Positions 1-8,956 of a stretch of DNA of 64,000 nt are shown here, one piece after another. Every line of letters starts with the position of its first letter. Position 1 is the stretch's first letter. Under the pieces are notes generated by a model, which was given only the letters and a program-made list of their open reading frames with translations, ran no database searches and was not told the origin of the DNA. The DNA comes from Rhizobium sp. R635 (lineage in GTDB: Bacteria > Pseudomonadota > Alphaproteobacteria > Rhizobiales > Rhizobiaceae). The position numbers and the translations under genes were made by a program. The stretch covers positions 186,001 through 250,000 of the forward strand of contig NZ_LOKX01000001.1 of the NCBI RefSeq assembly GCF_002211285.1. Direction: 5' to 3'.

Positions 1-890
1 TAATCGATGGCAAGAACGTAGCTGCATCCGTAATCCAAACGGTCAAGAGTGCGACGGCAGCGCTGGAAAAGAGCAGCGGCGTGACCACCGGTCTTGCTGT
101 CATCATCGTCGGCGACGATCCGGCAAGCCACGCCTATGTCGGCTCCAAGAGCCGCATGGCCAAGGAGTGCGGCTTCAAGTCCGTCCAGCATACGCTGCCG
201 GCAGAAACGAAGCAGGAGGAACTCGCCGCCCTCGTCGCCACCCTCAACGTCGATCCGTCGATCCACGGCATCCTGGTGCAGCTGCCGCTGCCGAAGCCGC
301 TCGACAGCGAGCCGATCATCCAGTCGATCCTGCCGGAAAAGGATGTCGACGGCTTGAGCGTCGTCAACGCCGGCAAGCTCGCCACCGGCGATCTGAAGAC
401 AGGCCTGGTCTCCTGCACGCCGGCCGGCGCCATGGTCTTCGTCCGTCGCACCCATGGCGAGGATCTCTCCGGCCTCAATGCCGTCGTCATCGGCCGTTCC
501 AACCTGTTCGGCAAGCCGATGGCGCAATTGCTGCTCAACGCCAACGCGACGGTGACGATCGCGCACTCGAGAACCAAGAACCTCGCCGAGGTCTGCCGCA
601 ATGCCGATATCCTGGTCGCCGCCGTCGGTCGGCCGGAGATGGTCAAGGCCGATTGGGTCAAGCCGGGCGCGACGGTGATCGACGTCGGTATCAATCGTGT
701 GCCGGCTCCCGACAAGGGAGAGGGCAAGACCCGGCTCGTCGGCGACGTGGCCTTCCGCGAAGTCTCCGAGATCGCCAGCACCATCACGCCGGTTCCGGGC
801 GGCGTCGGCCCGATGACCATCGCCATGCTGATGGCCAATACGGTCATCGCTGCCCATCGCACTGCCGGGCAGACGCCGCCGCAGTTCTGA
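1..890 (+). CDS. folD: FolD, bifunctional methylenetetrahydrofolate dehydrogenase/cyclohydrolase (5' end missing)
   Basis: Interconverts 5,10-methylene-THF, 5,10-methenyl-THF and 10-formyl-THF in cytosolic one-carbon metabolism. The reading frame is open from base 3 (I-D-G-K...), so the true start lies just before the window; only a few N-terminal residues are missing. Family motifs are visible: the substrate-site stretch around YVGSK, the QLPLP segment, the Rossmann motif [11 protein letters not shown], and the C-terminal [11 protein letters not shown] signature. It is convergent with the LacI-type regulator, with only six bases between the two stop codons. Identity is secure. Confidence 0.96.
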   Translation, partial: IDGKNVAASVIQTVKSATAALEKSSGVTTGLAVIIVGDDPASHAYVGSKSRMAKECGFKSVQHTLPAETKQEELAALVATLNVDPSIHGILVQLPLPKPLDSEPIIQSILPEKDVDGLSVVNAGKLATGDLKTGLVSCTPAGAMVFVRRTHGEDLSGLNAVVIGRSNLFGKPMAQLLLNANATVTIAHSRTKNLAEVCRNADILVAAVGRPEMVKADWVKPGATVIDVGINRVPAPDKGEGKTRLVGDVAFREVSEIASTITPVPGGVGPMTIAMLMANTVIAAHRTAGQTPPQF

Positions 891-896
891 TGATGG

Positions 897-1925
897 TTAT
901 GGCTGCTGCGGCGCAGGGCCGGTCGAGGCCCTGACGATCAACTCGGTCTTCCAAAGCTCCTGATCGGGGAAGGGCCCGGCCTGTTTCACCGTGCCGATCA
1001 GCCGCTGGGCGATGCGCACGCCCGCCGCCCGCAACGAGGAGCGCGTCGTCGTCAGCGGCACGGAGAAGCTTTCCGGCTTCAAGAGCGGCAGCACGTCGTC
1101 ATGCGCGATCAGCGAAATATCCTCGCCGAGCCGCAAGCCCGCCTGGTTGACGGCGCGGATCGCGCCGAGCGCCAGCACCGTGCTGGAGCAGAGGATCGCC
1201 GTCGGTCGGTCCGGCAGCTGCAGGAAGCGCTCCATCGCCAGCAGGCCTTGCTCGTCCGTCATCAGCGCGTGGCTGGTGCAGTCTTCGTCAAGCGTCAGGC
1301 CGCGCTCGGCAAGAGCGGCGATGACGCCGTTCTTCCTGCGGATGGCGAAATCCAGATGCATCGGTCCGTTCATCAGCGCAAAGCGCGTATGGCCGAGCTG
1401 CAGCAGGAGCCGCGTCGCATCGTAAAAGGCGCCCTCATTGTCAATGTCGACGAAAGGGTAATCCGGCTCCGATCCGAAAGAGCGGCCGTGCACGACATAG
1501 GGTATGGCGAGCGATTTCAGCATGGGAAGCCGTGGGTCGTGGCCGCGCATATAGGCGACGAACAGTGCATCGACATTGCCGCTGATCGCAAGGCGGCGGA
1601 GCGCCGCCACCTCGTCATCCGGGTCGGCCGGCATGATGACGAAGTGGAAATCGTGGCGCACGGCCTCTTCGCCAAGCCCGGCCAGGAATTCGCCGAAATG
1701 CACGTCGGACTGATGGCCGGGTGCGGTCGGCATGACGAGGCCGATCGAGCCGGCCTTGCCGGTCGCAAGGCGCTGCGCCGCCTTGTTCGGCCGGTATCCG
1801 GTTTCCTTGACAGCCTGGAGCACGCGCTCCCGGGTCGCCTCGTTGACCTCGGGATAGCCGTTGAGCGCCCGGCTCACGGTCGTCTGCGAAAGTCCCAGCA
1901 ATTCCGATAGCTGTTTGAGATTCAC
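897..1925 (-). CDS. aglR: LacI/GalR-family repressor of the alpha-glucoside operon
   Basis: DNA-binding repressor, 342 residues, the usual LacI-family length. The N-terminal helix-turn-helix (residues 1-25: LKQLSELLGLSQTTVSRALNG) is followed by the hinge helix (YRPNKAAQRLA) and a periplasmic-binding-protein-like effector domain to the C-terminus. It is divergent from aglE, and the shared intergenic region holds two LacI-type palindromes, one 60 bp from its own start and one close to aglE. This suggests autoregulation and repression of aglEFGAK. The inducer is inferred from context to be an alpha-glucoside such as sucrose, trehalose or maltose. The agl assignment rests on the conserved rhizobial gene order. 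Confidence 0.88.
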   Translation of the reverse strand: MNLKQLSELLGLSQTTVSRALNGYPEVNEATRERVLQAVKETGYRPNKAAQRLATGKAGSIGLVMPTAPGHQSDVHFGEFLAGLGEEAVRHDFHFVIMPADPDDEVAALRRLAISGNVDALFVAYMRGHDPRLPMLKSLAIPYVVHGRSFGSEPDYPFVDIDNEGAFYDATRLLLQLGHTRFALMNGPMHLDFAIRRKNGVIAALAERGLTLDEDCTSHALMTDEQGLLAMERFLQLPDRPTAILCSSTVLALGAIRAVNQAGLRLGEDISLIAHDDVLPLLKPESFSVPLTTTRSSLRAAGVRIAQRLIGTVKQAGPFPDQELWKTELIVRASTGPAPQQP

Positions 1926-1983
1926 CTGCTACGCTCCCGGCTCGCCCTGGACCTGGATAAAGGCTAGTCGCCCTCCAGCGCCC

Positions 1984-1993
1984 AAAGCGCTTT
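1984..1993. promoter_or_regulatory. LacI-type operator half of the agl control region (regulator side)
   Basis: Perfect 10-bp palindrome AAAGCGCTTT. It has the same core as the aglE-proximal site and lies about 60 bp upstream of the regulator start. It probably serves autoregulation and could pair with the second site through DNA looping. Confidence 0.6.
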
Positions 1994-2052
1994 CAATTAT
2001 GTATCATTTGATGCGCTTGACTCAAGAAAAATCGCTCCATATTTCCCAAGAG

Positions 2053-2175
2053 GCGCTGTCGAACAGCGCTAGCGCATCGGCTCGAAAATTGGAATCGATT
2101 TTCGAGGCGCACGATACGTAGATTCAAAGGCTTAGAGTGTCCTTTGTGAATCCGGCAGGATGCAAGGCGCTCCAA
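2053..2175. repeat. Inverted-repeat-rich intergenic element (rhizobial interspersed-repeat-like)
   Basis: This is the middle of the 390-bp aglR-aglE gap. It contains hairpin GCGCTGT/ACAGCGC (2053-2059, 2063-2069), then CTCGAAAAT/ATTTTCGAG (2081-2089, 2098-2106) flanking an AATCGATT core, then a degenerate stretch around GTCCTTTGTG. From memory, this arrangement resembles short palindromic elements common between genes in Rhizobium. I cannot confirm copy number from this window. No coding potential is seen. Confidence 0.4.
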
Positions 2176-2247
2176 GTCGCATGTTTATAGCGAGTTTTCG
2201 TGAAATCACTTGACTCTATTCCGCCGAAAGTGGAATGAGTTTAAGTG

Positions 2248-2261
2248 TCAAAGCGCTTTGA
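2248..2261. promoter_or_regulatory. LacI-type operator in front of aglE
   Basis: Perfect 14-bp palindrome TCAAAGCGCTTTGA, 55 bp before the aglE start codon. The central CG within an A/T-flanked palindrome is typical of LacI/GalR operators. It is the best candidate for AglR repression of the transport operon. Confidence 0.75.
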
Positions 2262-2315
2262 AATCCTTTTTGAGGGAATTCGGTGCGGTTGGGATTGTGA
2301 TGGGAGGTTGATCAC

Positions 2316-3677
2316 ATGAAAAAGTCATTTTTGATGGGCGTTGCCGTCGCGGCGCTTTTTGCCGGTACTGCGTCCGCGGCCGATCTGAAGTTCGCGCCCG
2401 GGCAGGATGCCAAGTTCAATTGGAAGAGCTATGATGAATTCAAGGCCGCTCATGCCGATCTGAAGGGCGAGCCGCTGACGATCTTCGGACCGTGGCGCGG
2501 TGAGGACGAAGCCTTCTTCATGAGCGTTCTCGCTTATTTCACCGAAGCGACCGGCGTCGAAGCCAAATACTCCTCTTCGGAAAACTACGAACAGCAGATC
2601 GTCATCGATACGCAGGCGGGCTCGCCGCCGAACATCGCCGTTCTGCCGCAGCCGGGCCTTCTGGCCGATCTCGCCGGTAAGGGCTTCCTGACGCCGCTCG
2701 GCGACGACAATTCCAAGTGGATCAAGGACAATTACGGCGCCGGCGACAGCTGGGTCGGTTACGGCACCTACAAGGGCAAGGACGGCAAGGAAGCCTTCTA
2801 CGCCTTCCCCTATAAGGCCGACGTCAAGTCGCTCGTCTGGTACGTGCCGGAGAATTTCGAGGAAGCCGGCTACAAGATTCCGACGACCATGGAAGAACTG
2901 CATGCCCTGACCGATCAGATCGTCAAGGATGGCGGCGTTCCCTGGTGCATCGGTCTCGGTTCCGGCGGCGCGACCGGCTGGCCGGCGACCGACTGGGTCG
3001 AGGACATCATGCTGCGCACCCAGCCGCCGGAAGCCTACGACAAGTGGACGACCAACGAGCTGAAGTTCACCGATCCGGCCGTCGTTGCCGCGATCGATGA
3101 ATTCGGCAAGTTCGCCAAGAACGAGAAATATGTCGATGGTGGTGTCGCGGCCGTGGCCTCGACCGACTTCCGCGACAGCCCGAAGGGCCTCTTCGCCGTT
3201 CCGCCGAAGTGCTACATGCACCATCAGGCCTCGTTCATCCCGTCCTTCTTCCCTGAAGGCACGAAGCTCGGCCAGGACGCCGACTTCTTCTACATGCCGA
3301 CCTATGCCTCGCATCCGGAACTCGGCAAGCCGGTTCTCGGCGCAGGCACGCTCGTCTCGATCACCAAGGATTCGAAGGCCGCCCGTGCCTTCATCGACTT
3401 CCTGAAGACCCCGATCGCGCATGAAGTCTGGATGGCGCAGTCGAGCTTCCTGACCCCCTACAAGGGCGTTAGCACCGAGGCCTATGCCAATCCGCAGATG
3501 AAGAAGGAAGGCGAGATCCTGACCTCGGCCACCACATTCCGCTTCGACGGTTCCGACCTGATGCCGGGCAAGATCGGTGCCGGCGCCTTCTGGACGGGCA
3601 TGGTCGATTTCGTCGGCGGCAAGTCTGCCGAAGAGGCCGCTGGCGAAATCCAGAGCGCCTGGGACGGCATCAAGTAA
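2316..3677 (+). CDS. aglE: Alpha-glucoside ABC transporter, periplasmic binding protein
   Basis: Captures alpha-glucosides in the periplasm for the AglF/AglG/AglK importer. The 453-residue protein starts with a classic Sec signal peptide (MKKSF, hydrophobic core, cleavage near ASA-AD at about residue 22), followed by a family-1 solute-binding fold rich in aromatic residues suited to sugar stacking. The start is set by GGGAGG about 10 bases upstream. It is first in the aglEFGAK operon, directly downstream of a LacI-type operator, and is followed by a strong stem-loop before aglF. The substrate range is inferred from the linked alpha-glucosidase. Confidence 0.92.
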   Translation: MKKSFLMGVAVAALFAGTASAADLKFAPGQDAKFNWKSYDEFKAAHADLKGEPLTIFGPWRGEDEAFFMSVLAYFTEATGVEAKYSSSENYEQQIVIDTQAGSPPNIAVLPQPGLLADLAGKGFLTPLGDDNSKWIKDNYGAGDSWVGYGTYKGKDGKEAFYAFPYKADVKSLVWYVPENFEEAGYKIPTTMEELHALTDQIVKDGGVPWCIGLGSGGATGWPATDWVEDIMLRTQPPEAYDKWTTNELKFTDPAVVAAIDEFGKFAKNEKYVDGGVAAVASTDFRDSPKGLFAVPPKCYMHHQASFIPSFFPEGTKLGQDADFFYMPTYASHPELGKPVLGAGTLVSITKDSKAARAFIDFLKTPIAHEVWMAQSSFLTPYKGVSTEAYANPQMKKEGEILTSATTFRFDGSDLMPGKIGAGAFWTGMVDFVGGKSAEEAAGEIQSAWDGIK

Positions 3678-3689
3678 TCTTCCAAAACG

Positions 3690-3713
3690 ATGCCGCCGGT
3701 TTGCCGGCGGCAT
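3690..3713 (+). terminator. Stem-loop after aglE (attenuating or mRNA-stabilising)
   Basis: Perfect 10-bp stem ATGCCGCCGG/CCGGCGGCAT with loop TTTG, 12 bases after the aglE stop. No T-tract follows, so it probably protects or partly terminates the message and lets the binding protein be made in excess over the permeases. Confidence 0.6.
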
Positions 3714-3864
3714 GGCCTGCATGACTGGCCGGGTTCGCAAAGAGCCCGGCCATCGCGGGATATGTTGCGATTGGGCAATGCAAACGGGTTGACGATGACC
3801 GGCCTCGATCCGTCAGAAGAAAAGCCGGTCTGAATAAGATCAGGGGAAGCAGGGGAGGGACGTA

Positions 3865-4878
3865 ATGCTGTTGCAGATAGTGTCCGCTTTGGGCGTCGTG
3901 GTCGTCGCCGTTTTCGCGTGCTCGGCCTATTTCTATTTTTCGAACAAGATTCTGGATCTGGCCCTACCGGTCGGCGATGGCGACATCCGCGCCGCATCGC
4001 GCAACCTCAACCGCCGCGCACTGATCCGGCCGTGGCTGTTCATCGGCCCGGCGCTCTTCCTGCTCTTCGTCTATCTCGTCTATCCGGTTGTCGCCACCTT
4101 CATCCTCTCCTTCTACGACCGCACCGGCCAGCAATTCGTCGGCGTCGCCAACTACAAATGGGCGATCGGCGACCGCGAATTCCGCCAGTCGATCTTCAAC
4201 AACATCCTCTGGCTCGCCGTCGTGCCGGCCGCCTGCACCTTTTTCGGCCTCGTCATCGCCGTGATGACCGACCGCATCTGGTGGGGCAATATCGCCAAGA
4301 GCATCGTCTTCATGCCGATGGCGATCTCCTTCGTCGGCGCGTCCGTCATCTGGAAGTTCATCTATGAGTATCGCGGCGGCAACGACGTCCAGATCGGCCT
4401 CCTGAACGCCATCGTCCAGCTGTTCGGCGGCACGCCCGAAGTGTGGATCTCCGTGCCCTTCTGGAACAATTTCTTCCTGATGGTCATCCTGATCTGGATC
4501 CAGACCGGTTTTGCCATGGTCATTCTCTCGGCAGCGCTGCGCGGCATTCCCGAGGAGACGATCGAAGCCGCCGTCATCGACGGCGCCAATGGCTGGCAGA
4601 TCTTCTGGCGCATCATGGTGCCGCAGGTCTGGGGCACCATCGCCGTGGTCTGGACGACGATCACCATCCTCGTCCTCAAGGTCTTCGACATCGTGCTGAC
4701 CATGACCAACGGCCAGTGGCAGACCATGGTTCTGGCGAACCTGATGTTCGACTGGATGTTCCGCGGCGGCGGCGACTCCGGCCGAAGCGCCGTCATCGCC
4801 ATCATCATCATGCTCGCCGTCACGCCGATCATGGTTTGGAACGTGCGCCGCGCCAATCGCGAATTGAAGGGCCATTGA
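3865..4878 (+). CDS. aglF: Alpha-glucoside ABC transporter permease
   Basis: Inner-membrane permease of the MalF type, 337 residues. An N-terminal hydrophobic segment (residues 5-26) and a short cytoplasmic stretch precede the six-helix core that begins around residue 60 (RPWLFIGPALFLLFVYLVYP). The ATPase-docking EAA loop is visible as EAAVIDGANGWQIFWRIMVP. A strong ribosome site (GGGGAGGGA) precedes the ATG. It follows aglE after a 187-bp gap with a stem-loop, and aglG starts one base after its stop, so the two are translationally coupled. Confidence 0.92.
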   Translation: MLLQIVSALGVVVVAVFACSAYFYFSNKILDLALPVGDGDIRAASRNLNRRALIRPWLFIGPALFLLFVYLVYPVVATFILSFYDRTGQQFVGVANYKWAIGDREFRQSIFNNILWLAVVPAACTFFGLVIAVMTDRIWWGNIAKSIVFMPMAISFVGASVIWKFIYEYRGGNDVQIGLLNAIVQLFGGTPEVWISVPFWNNFFLMVILIWIQTGFAMVILSAALRGIPEETIEAAVIDGANGWQIFWRIMVPQVWGTIAVVWTTITILVLKVFDIVLTMTNGQWQTMVLANLMFDWMFRGGGDSGRSAVIAIIIMLAVTPIMVWNVRRANRELKGH

Positions 4879-4879
4879 G

Positions 4880-6043
4880 ATGACCGCTGTCGGAAGCTAC
4901 TTCAAGATCGGCCCCGCCCGCCTCTTCGTTCACCTTGCCGTTCTGCTGATCGTCATCATCTGGCTCATCCCGACGCTCGGCATCTTCGTCAGCGCCTTGC
5001 GCGACAAGGACCAGATCGTCGTTTCCGGCTGGTGGACGTCCTTCGTCGGCTCGACGCAGACCGTCGCCGTCCGCCTGGGCACGTCAGACCAGCAAAAGCA
5101 GGAAGGCGCCAACTACGTCATTTCAGGCAATGTGCTGGAAGGACAGGACGGCCGCTCGGTAAAGGCCTTCGGCAACCGCGTGCAGCAGCCGGCCGCTTTC
5201 GAGGCGGGCGCGACCGCCGATCTCGGCGATGGCGAAACGCTGCAGATCAACGGCGACGGCAGCTATCGCTACATGAAGAACGCGGCCTTTTCGCCCGACG
5301 AGCGGCCGCGGCGCATCTATGTGTCCGTCTCTGCGCCGCCGGAATTCACCATGCAGAACTACAACACGGTTCTGACTGGCGAAGGCATCGGCCAGTCCTT
5401 CATCAATTCGCTGACGGTGACGATCCCGGCGACGATCATCCCGATCCTGATCGCCGCTTTCGCCGCCTATGCGCTGAGCTGGATGGAGTTTCCCGGCCGG
5501 GCGCTGCTGATTGCGCTCGTCGTCGGCCTCATCGTCGTGCCGCTGCAGATGTCGCTGATCCCGCTGCTGCGCCTCTATAACGAGGTCGGCACTATGCTCG
5601 GTCAGCCGTCGAAAACGTATCCCGGCATCTGGCTCGCCCATACCGCCTTCGGCATGCCGCTCGCCATCTTTCTCCTGCGGGCCTATATCGCCGGCCTGCC
5701 GAAGGAGATCATCGAATCCGCCCGCGTCGACGGCGCGAGCGATTTCGAGATCTTCACCCGCATCGTTTTGCCTTTGTCCTTCCCGGCACTCGCCTCCTTC
5801 GCCATCTTCCAGTTCCTGTGGGTGTGGAACGACCTGCTCGTCGCCATGGTCTTCCTCGGCACCGACAAGGATCATCTCGTGCTGACCGGCAGCCTGAACG
5901 CGCTGCTCGGCTCGCGCGGCGGCAATTGGGAGATTTTGACGGCGTCAGCCTTCGTCACCATCATCGTGCCGCTGCTCGTCTTCTTTGGGCTGCAGCGCTA
6001 TCTGGTGCGCGGTCTGCTGGCCGGGTCGGTCAAGGGAGGCTGA
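4880..6043 (+). CDS. aglG: Alpha-glucoside ABC transporter permease with extracytoplasmic insert
   Basis: MalG-type partner of AglF, 387 residues, about 90 longer than common carbohydrate permeases of this class. The extra length lies between the first membrane helix (about residues 15-37) and the second: a hydrophilic stretch from about residue 45 to 150 with beta-rich character, which should face the periplasm. The C-terminal half carries five helices and the EAA loop (ESARVDGASDFEIFTRIVLP). The gene starts one base after the aglF stop. The insert could help docking of AglE; this is inference. Confidence 0.92.
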   Translation: MTAVGSYFKIGPARLFVHLAVLLIVIIWLIPTLGIFVSALRDKDQIVVSGWWTSFVGSTQTVAVRLGTSDQQKQEGANYVISGNVLEGQDGRSVKAFGNRVQQPAAFEAGATADLGDGETLQINGDGSYRYMKNAAFSPDERPRRIYVSVSAPPEFTMQNYNTVLTGEGIGQSFINSLTVTIPATIIPILIAAFAAYALSWMEFPGRALLIALVVGLIVVPLQMSLIPLLRLYNEVGTMLGQPSKTYPGIWLAHTAFGMPLAIFLLRAYIAGLPKEIIESARVDGASDFEIFTRIVLPLSFPALASFAIFQFLWVWNDLLVAMVFLGTDKDHLVLTGSLNALLGSRGGNWEILTASAFVTIIVPLLVFFGLQRYLVRGLLAGSVKGG

Positions 6044-6077
6044 CCATTTCCGAACGTGACTTCAGACAGGATATCCC

Positions 6078-7730
6078 ATGAACGTGGCTCCCCAATCGAT
6101 CATGACCGCCGACAAGGACTGGTGGCGCGGCGCGGTGATCTACCAGATCTATCCGCGCTCCTACCAGGATTCGAACGGTGACGGCATCGGCGACTTGAAG
6201 GGCATCACCGCCCGCCTGCCGCATGTGGCAAGCCTCGGCGCCGATGCCATCTGGATCTCGCCCTTCTTCACATCGCCGATGCGCGATTTCGGCTATGACG
6301 TCTCCGATTACGAGAACGTCGATTCGATCTTCGGCACGCTGGTCGATTTCGATACGCTGATATCAGAAGCCCATCGCCTCGGTATCCGGGTGATGATCGA
6401 TCTCGTCATTTCCCACAGCTCGGATCAGCACCCCTGGTTCGTCCAGAGCCGCTCCAGCAAGACCAACGCCAAGGCCGACTGGTATGTCTGGGCCGATGCC
6501 AAGCCCGACGGCACGCCGCCGAACAACTGGCTGTCGATCTTCGGCGGCTCGGCATGGGCGTGGGATCCGACGCGCATGCAATACTACCTGCACAACTTCC
6601 TGACCTCGCAGCCGGATATGAACCTGCATAACCCGGAGGTGCAGGACCGTCTGCTCGATGTCGTGCGCTTCTGGCTCAATCGCGGCGTCGACGGCTTTCG
6701 CCTCGATACCATCAACTTTTATTTCCACGACCCGCTGCTGCGCGACAATCCCGCACTTGCTCCCGAGCGGCGCAACGCCTCCACCGCGCCGGCGGTCAAT
6801 CCCTATAACTTCCAGGAGCATGTCTACGACAAGAACCGGCCGGAGAACCTCGCCTTTCTCAAGCGCTTCCGCGCCGTTCTCGAGGAATACCCGGCGATTG
6901 CCGCGGTCGGCGAGGTTGGTGACAGCCAGCGCGGCCTTGAGATCGTCGGCGAATACACGTCAGGCAATGACAAGATGCACATGTGTTACGCCTTCGAATT
7001 CCTGGCGCCCGATCCGCTGACGCCGGAGCGTGTCGAGGAGGTGATGCAGGATTTCGAAGCCGCCGCACCGGATGGCTGGGCCTGCTGGGCCTTCTCCAAT
7101 CACGACGTCGTGCGCCATGTCAGCCGTTGGGGTGGGCTGGTCGCCGATCACGACGCTTTTGCCAAGCTCTATGCCTCGTTGCTGTTGGCTTTACGTGGCT
7201 CCGTCTGCATCTATCAGGGTGAGGAACTCGGCCTCACAGAGGCGGATCTCGCCTATCAGGACCTGCAGGACCCATACGGCATCCAGTTCTGGCCGGAATT
7301 CAAGGGCCGTGACGGCTGCCGCACGCCGATGGTCTGGGACAGTCAGGTCGCCCAGGGCGGTTTCTCCAGCGTCAAGCCTTGGCTGCCGGTGCCGGTCGAG
7401 CATATTCTGCGGGCGGTCAGCGTCCAGCAGGGCGACGAAAATTCAGTGCTGGAGCACTACCGCCGCTTCATCGCTTTCCGCAAGCTGTACCCGGCTTTCG
7501 CCAAGGGCGAGATCGAATTCGAGGAGCAGCAGGACGAAGCGCTGGTCTTCACCCGCGAATATGGCAATGAGAAGCTGCTCTGCATCTTCAACATGAGTCC
7601 GGTTGAATCGGGCGTCATACTGCCTGCGGGAGAGTGGCAGGCATTGACGGGCCATGGCTTTACCAGCAACAACTATGGCGACAAGATCGATATTCCGGCC
7701 TGGGGGGCGTATTTCGCCCGTCTCGCCTAA
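6078..7730 (+). CDS. aglA: Alpha-glucosidase, glycoside hydrolase family 13
   Basis: Hydrolyses imported alpha-glucosides in the cytosol; there is no signal peptide. The 550-residue protein has the GH13 (beta/alpha)8 barrel motifs in order: DLVISHSS (region I, residues 108-115), GFRLDT with nucleophile Asp210, GEV with acid/base Glu279, and SNHD with His342/Asp343. The N-terminal IYQIYPRSYQDSNGDGIGDL stretch is typical of oligo-1,6-glucosidase and sucrose/trehalose hydrolases of this subfamily. It lies between the permease and ATPase genes of one operon, so uptake and first hydrolysis are co-expressed. The exact substrate cannot be read from sequence. Confidence 0.93.
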   Translation: MNVAPQSIMTADKDWWRGAVIYQIYPRSYQDSNGDGIGDLKGITARLPHVASLGADAIWISPFFTSPMRDFGYDVSDYENVDSIFGTLVDFDTLISEAHRLGIRVMIDLVISHSSDQHPWFVQSRSSKTNAKADWYVWADAKPDGTPPNNWLSIFGGSAWAWDPTRMQYYLHNFLTSQPDMNLHNPEVQDRLLDVVRFWLNRGVDGFRLDTINFYFHDPLLRDNPALAPERRNASTAPAVNPYNFQEHVYDKNRPENLAFLKRFRAVLEEYPAIAAVGEVGDSQRGLEIVGEYTSGNDKMHMCYAFEFLAPDPLTPERVEEVMQDFEAAAPDGWACWAFSNHDVVRHVSRWGGLVADHDAFAKLYASLLLALRGSVCIYQGEELGLTEADLAYQDLQDPYGIQFWPEFKGRDGCRTPMVWDSQVAQGGFSSVKPWLPVPVEHILRAVSVQQGDENSVLEHYRRFIAFRKLYPAFAKGEIEFEEQQDEALVFTREYGNEKLLCIFNMSPVESGVILPAGEWQALTGHGFTSNNYGDKIDIPAWGAYFARLA

Positions 7731-7751
7731 GGATCAGGAGGGGAGAGAGAA

Positions 7752-8840
7752 ATGACTGGACTGACACTGAAGGACATCCGCAAATCCTACGGTTCCGTGG
7801 ATGTTCTCCATGGTATCGACCTCGATATCAAGCAGGGCGAATTCATCGTCTTCGTCGGTCCGTCCGGCTGCGGCAAGTCCACGCTTCTGCGCATGATCGC
7901 CGGTCTCGAGGCGATCACCGGCGGCGAGATGTATATCGACGGCATGCTCGTCAATGACGTGCCGCCGTCCAAGCGCGGCATTGCCATGGTCTTCCAGTCC
8001 TATGCGCTCTATCCCCACATGACCGTTTACGACAACATGGCCTTCGGCATGAAGATCGCCGGCGAAAGCAAGCAGGAGATCGAGCGCCGTGTCCGGGCGG
8101 CGGCCGAAAGCCTGCAGCTGACCAAATATCTTGAGCGGCTGCCGAAAGCGCTGTCCGGCGGCCAGCGCCAGCGCGTGGCGATCGGCCGCGCCATCTGCCG
8201 CGATCCCAAGGTCTTCCTGTTCGATGAGCCGCTGTCCAACCTCGATGCCGCGCTGCGTGTCGCGACCCGCATCGAGATCGCTCGTCTCAACGAGCAGATG
8301 GCCGATACGACGATGATCTACGTGACCCACGACCAGGTCGAGGCGATGACGCTTGCCGACCGCATCGTCGTCCTCTCCGCCGGCAATATCGAGCAGGTCG
8401 GCGCGCCGCTGGAGCTCTACGAGCGCCCGGCCAACCTCTTCGTCGCGAAATTCATCGGCTCGCCTGCCATGAACATCATCCCCGCCACGATCACGGCGAC
8501 CGGCAGCCAGACGACGGTGACGCTGACCGGCGGCATGTCGGTGACATTGGATGTGGCGACCGACGCGTCCGAGAAGGGCAAGCAGGCGAGCTTCGGCGTT
8601 CGCCCGGAAGATCTGCGGATCGCCGATGGCGCCGACTATGTTTTCGAGGGCGAAGTCTCGATCGTCGAGGCGCTCGGGGAAGTGACGCTGCTTTACATCG
8701 AAGGCCTTGTTCCGGGCGAGCCGATCGTCGTCAAGCTGCCCGGCATCTATGATGTCCACAAGGGCCAGAGGATGCGCTTTGCCGCCGACCGGCAGAAGTT
8801 GCATCTCTTTGACGCGACCGGCCACACCTACCGGAAATGA
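7752..8840 (+). CDS. aglK: Alpha-glucoside ABC transporter ATPase
   Basis: MalK/UgpC-type ATPase that powers AglFG, 362 residues. Walker A GPSGCGKST (36-44), Q-loop in FQSYALYPHM, signature LSGGQ (134-138), Walker B VFLFDEP (154-160), then H-loop VTHDQ. The C-terminal third is the regulatory MOP/TOBE domain (FGVRPEDL). GGAGGGGAG lies before the ATG. Last gene of the agl operon; no clear intrinsic terminator follows. Confidence 0.94.
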   Translation: MTGLTLKDIRKSYGSVDVLHGIDLDIKQGEFIVFVGPSGCGKSTLLRMIAGLEAITGGEMYIDGMLVNDVPPSKRGIAMVFQSYALYPHMTVYDNMAFGMKIAGESKQEIERRVRAAAESLQLTKYLERLPKALSGGQRQRVAIGRAICRDPKVFLFDEPLSNLDAALRVATRIEIARLNEQMADTTMIYVTHDQVEAMTLADRIVVLSAGNIEQVGAPLELYERPANLFVAKFIGSPAMNIIPATITATGSQTTVTLTGGMSVTLDVATDASEKGKQASFGVRPEDLRIADGADYVFEGEVSIVEALGEVTLLYIEGLVPGEPIVVKLPGIYDVHKGQRMRFAADRQKLHLFDATGHTYRK

Positions 8841-8956
8841 GGTGGCCATTTTTGGGGGAGTAGTCCGGGGAATTATACTTGGCGGGCCGAATTCTCACTT
8901 TCTGTTAAAGATCAGCTGCTACCTTTTCCCAGTCAATTTATGAGGGGGATAAGCAA

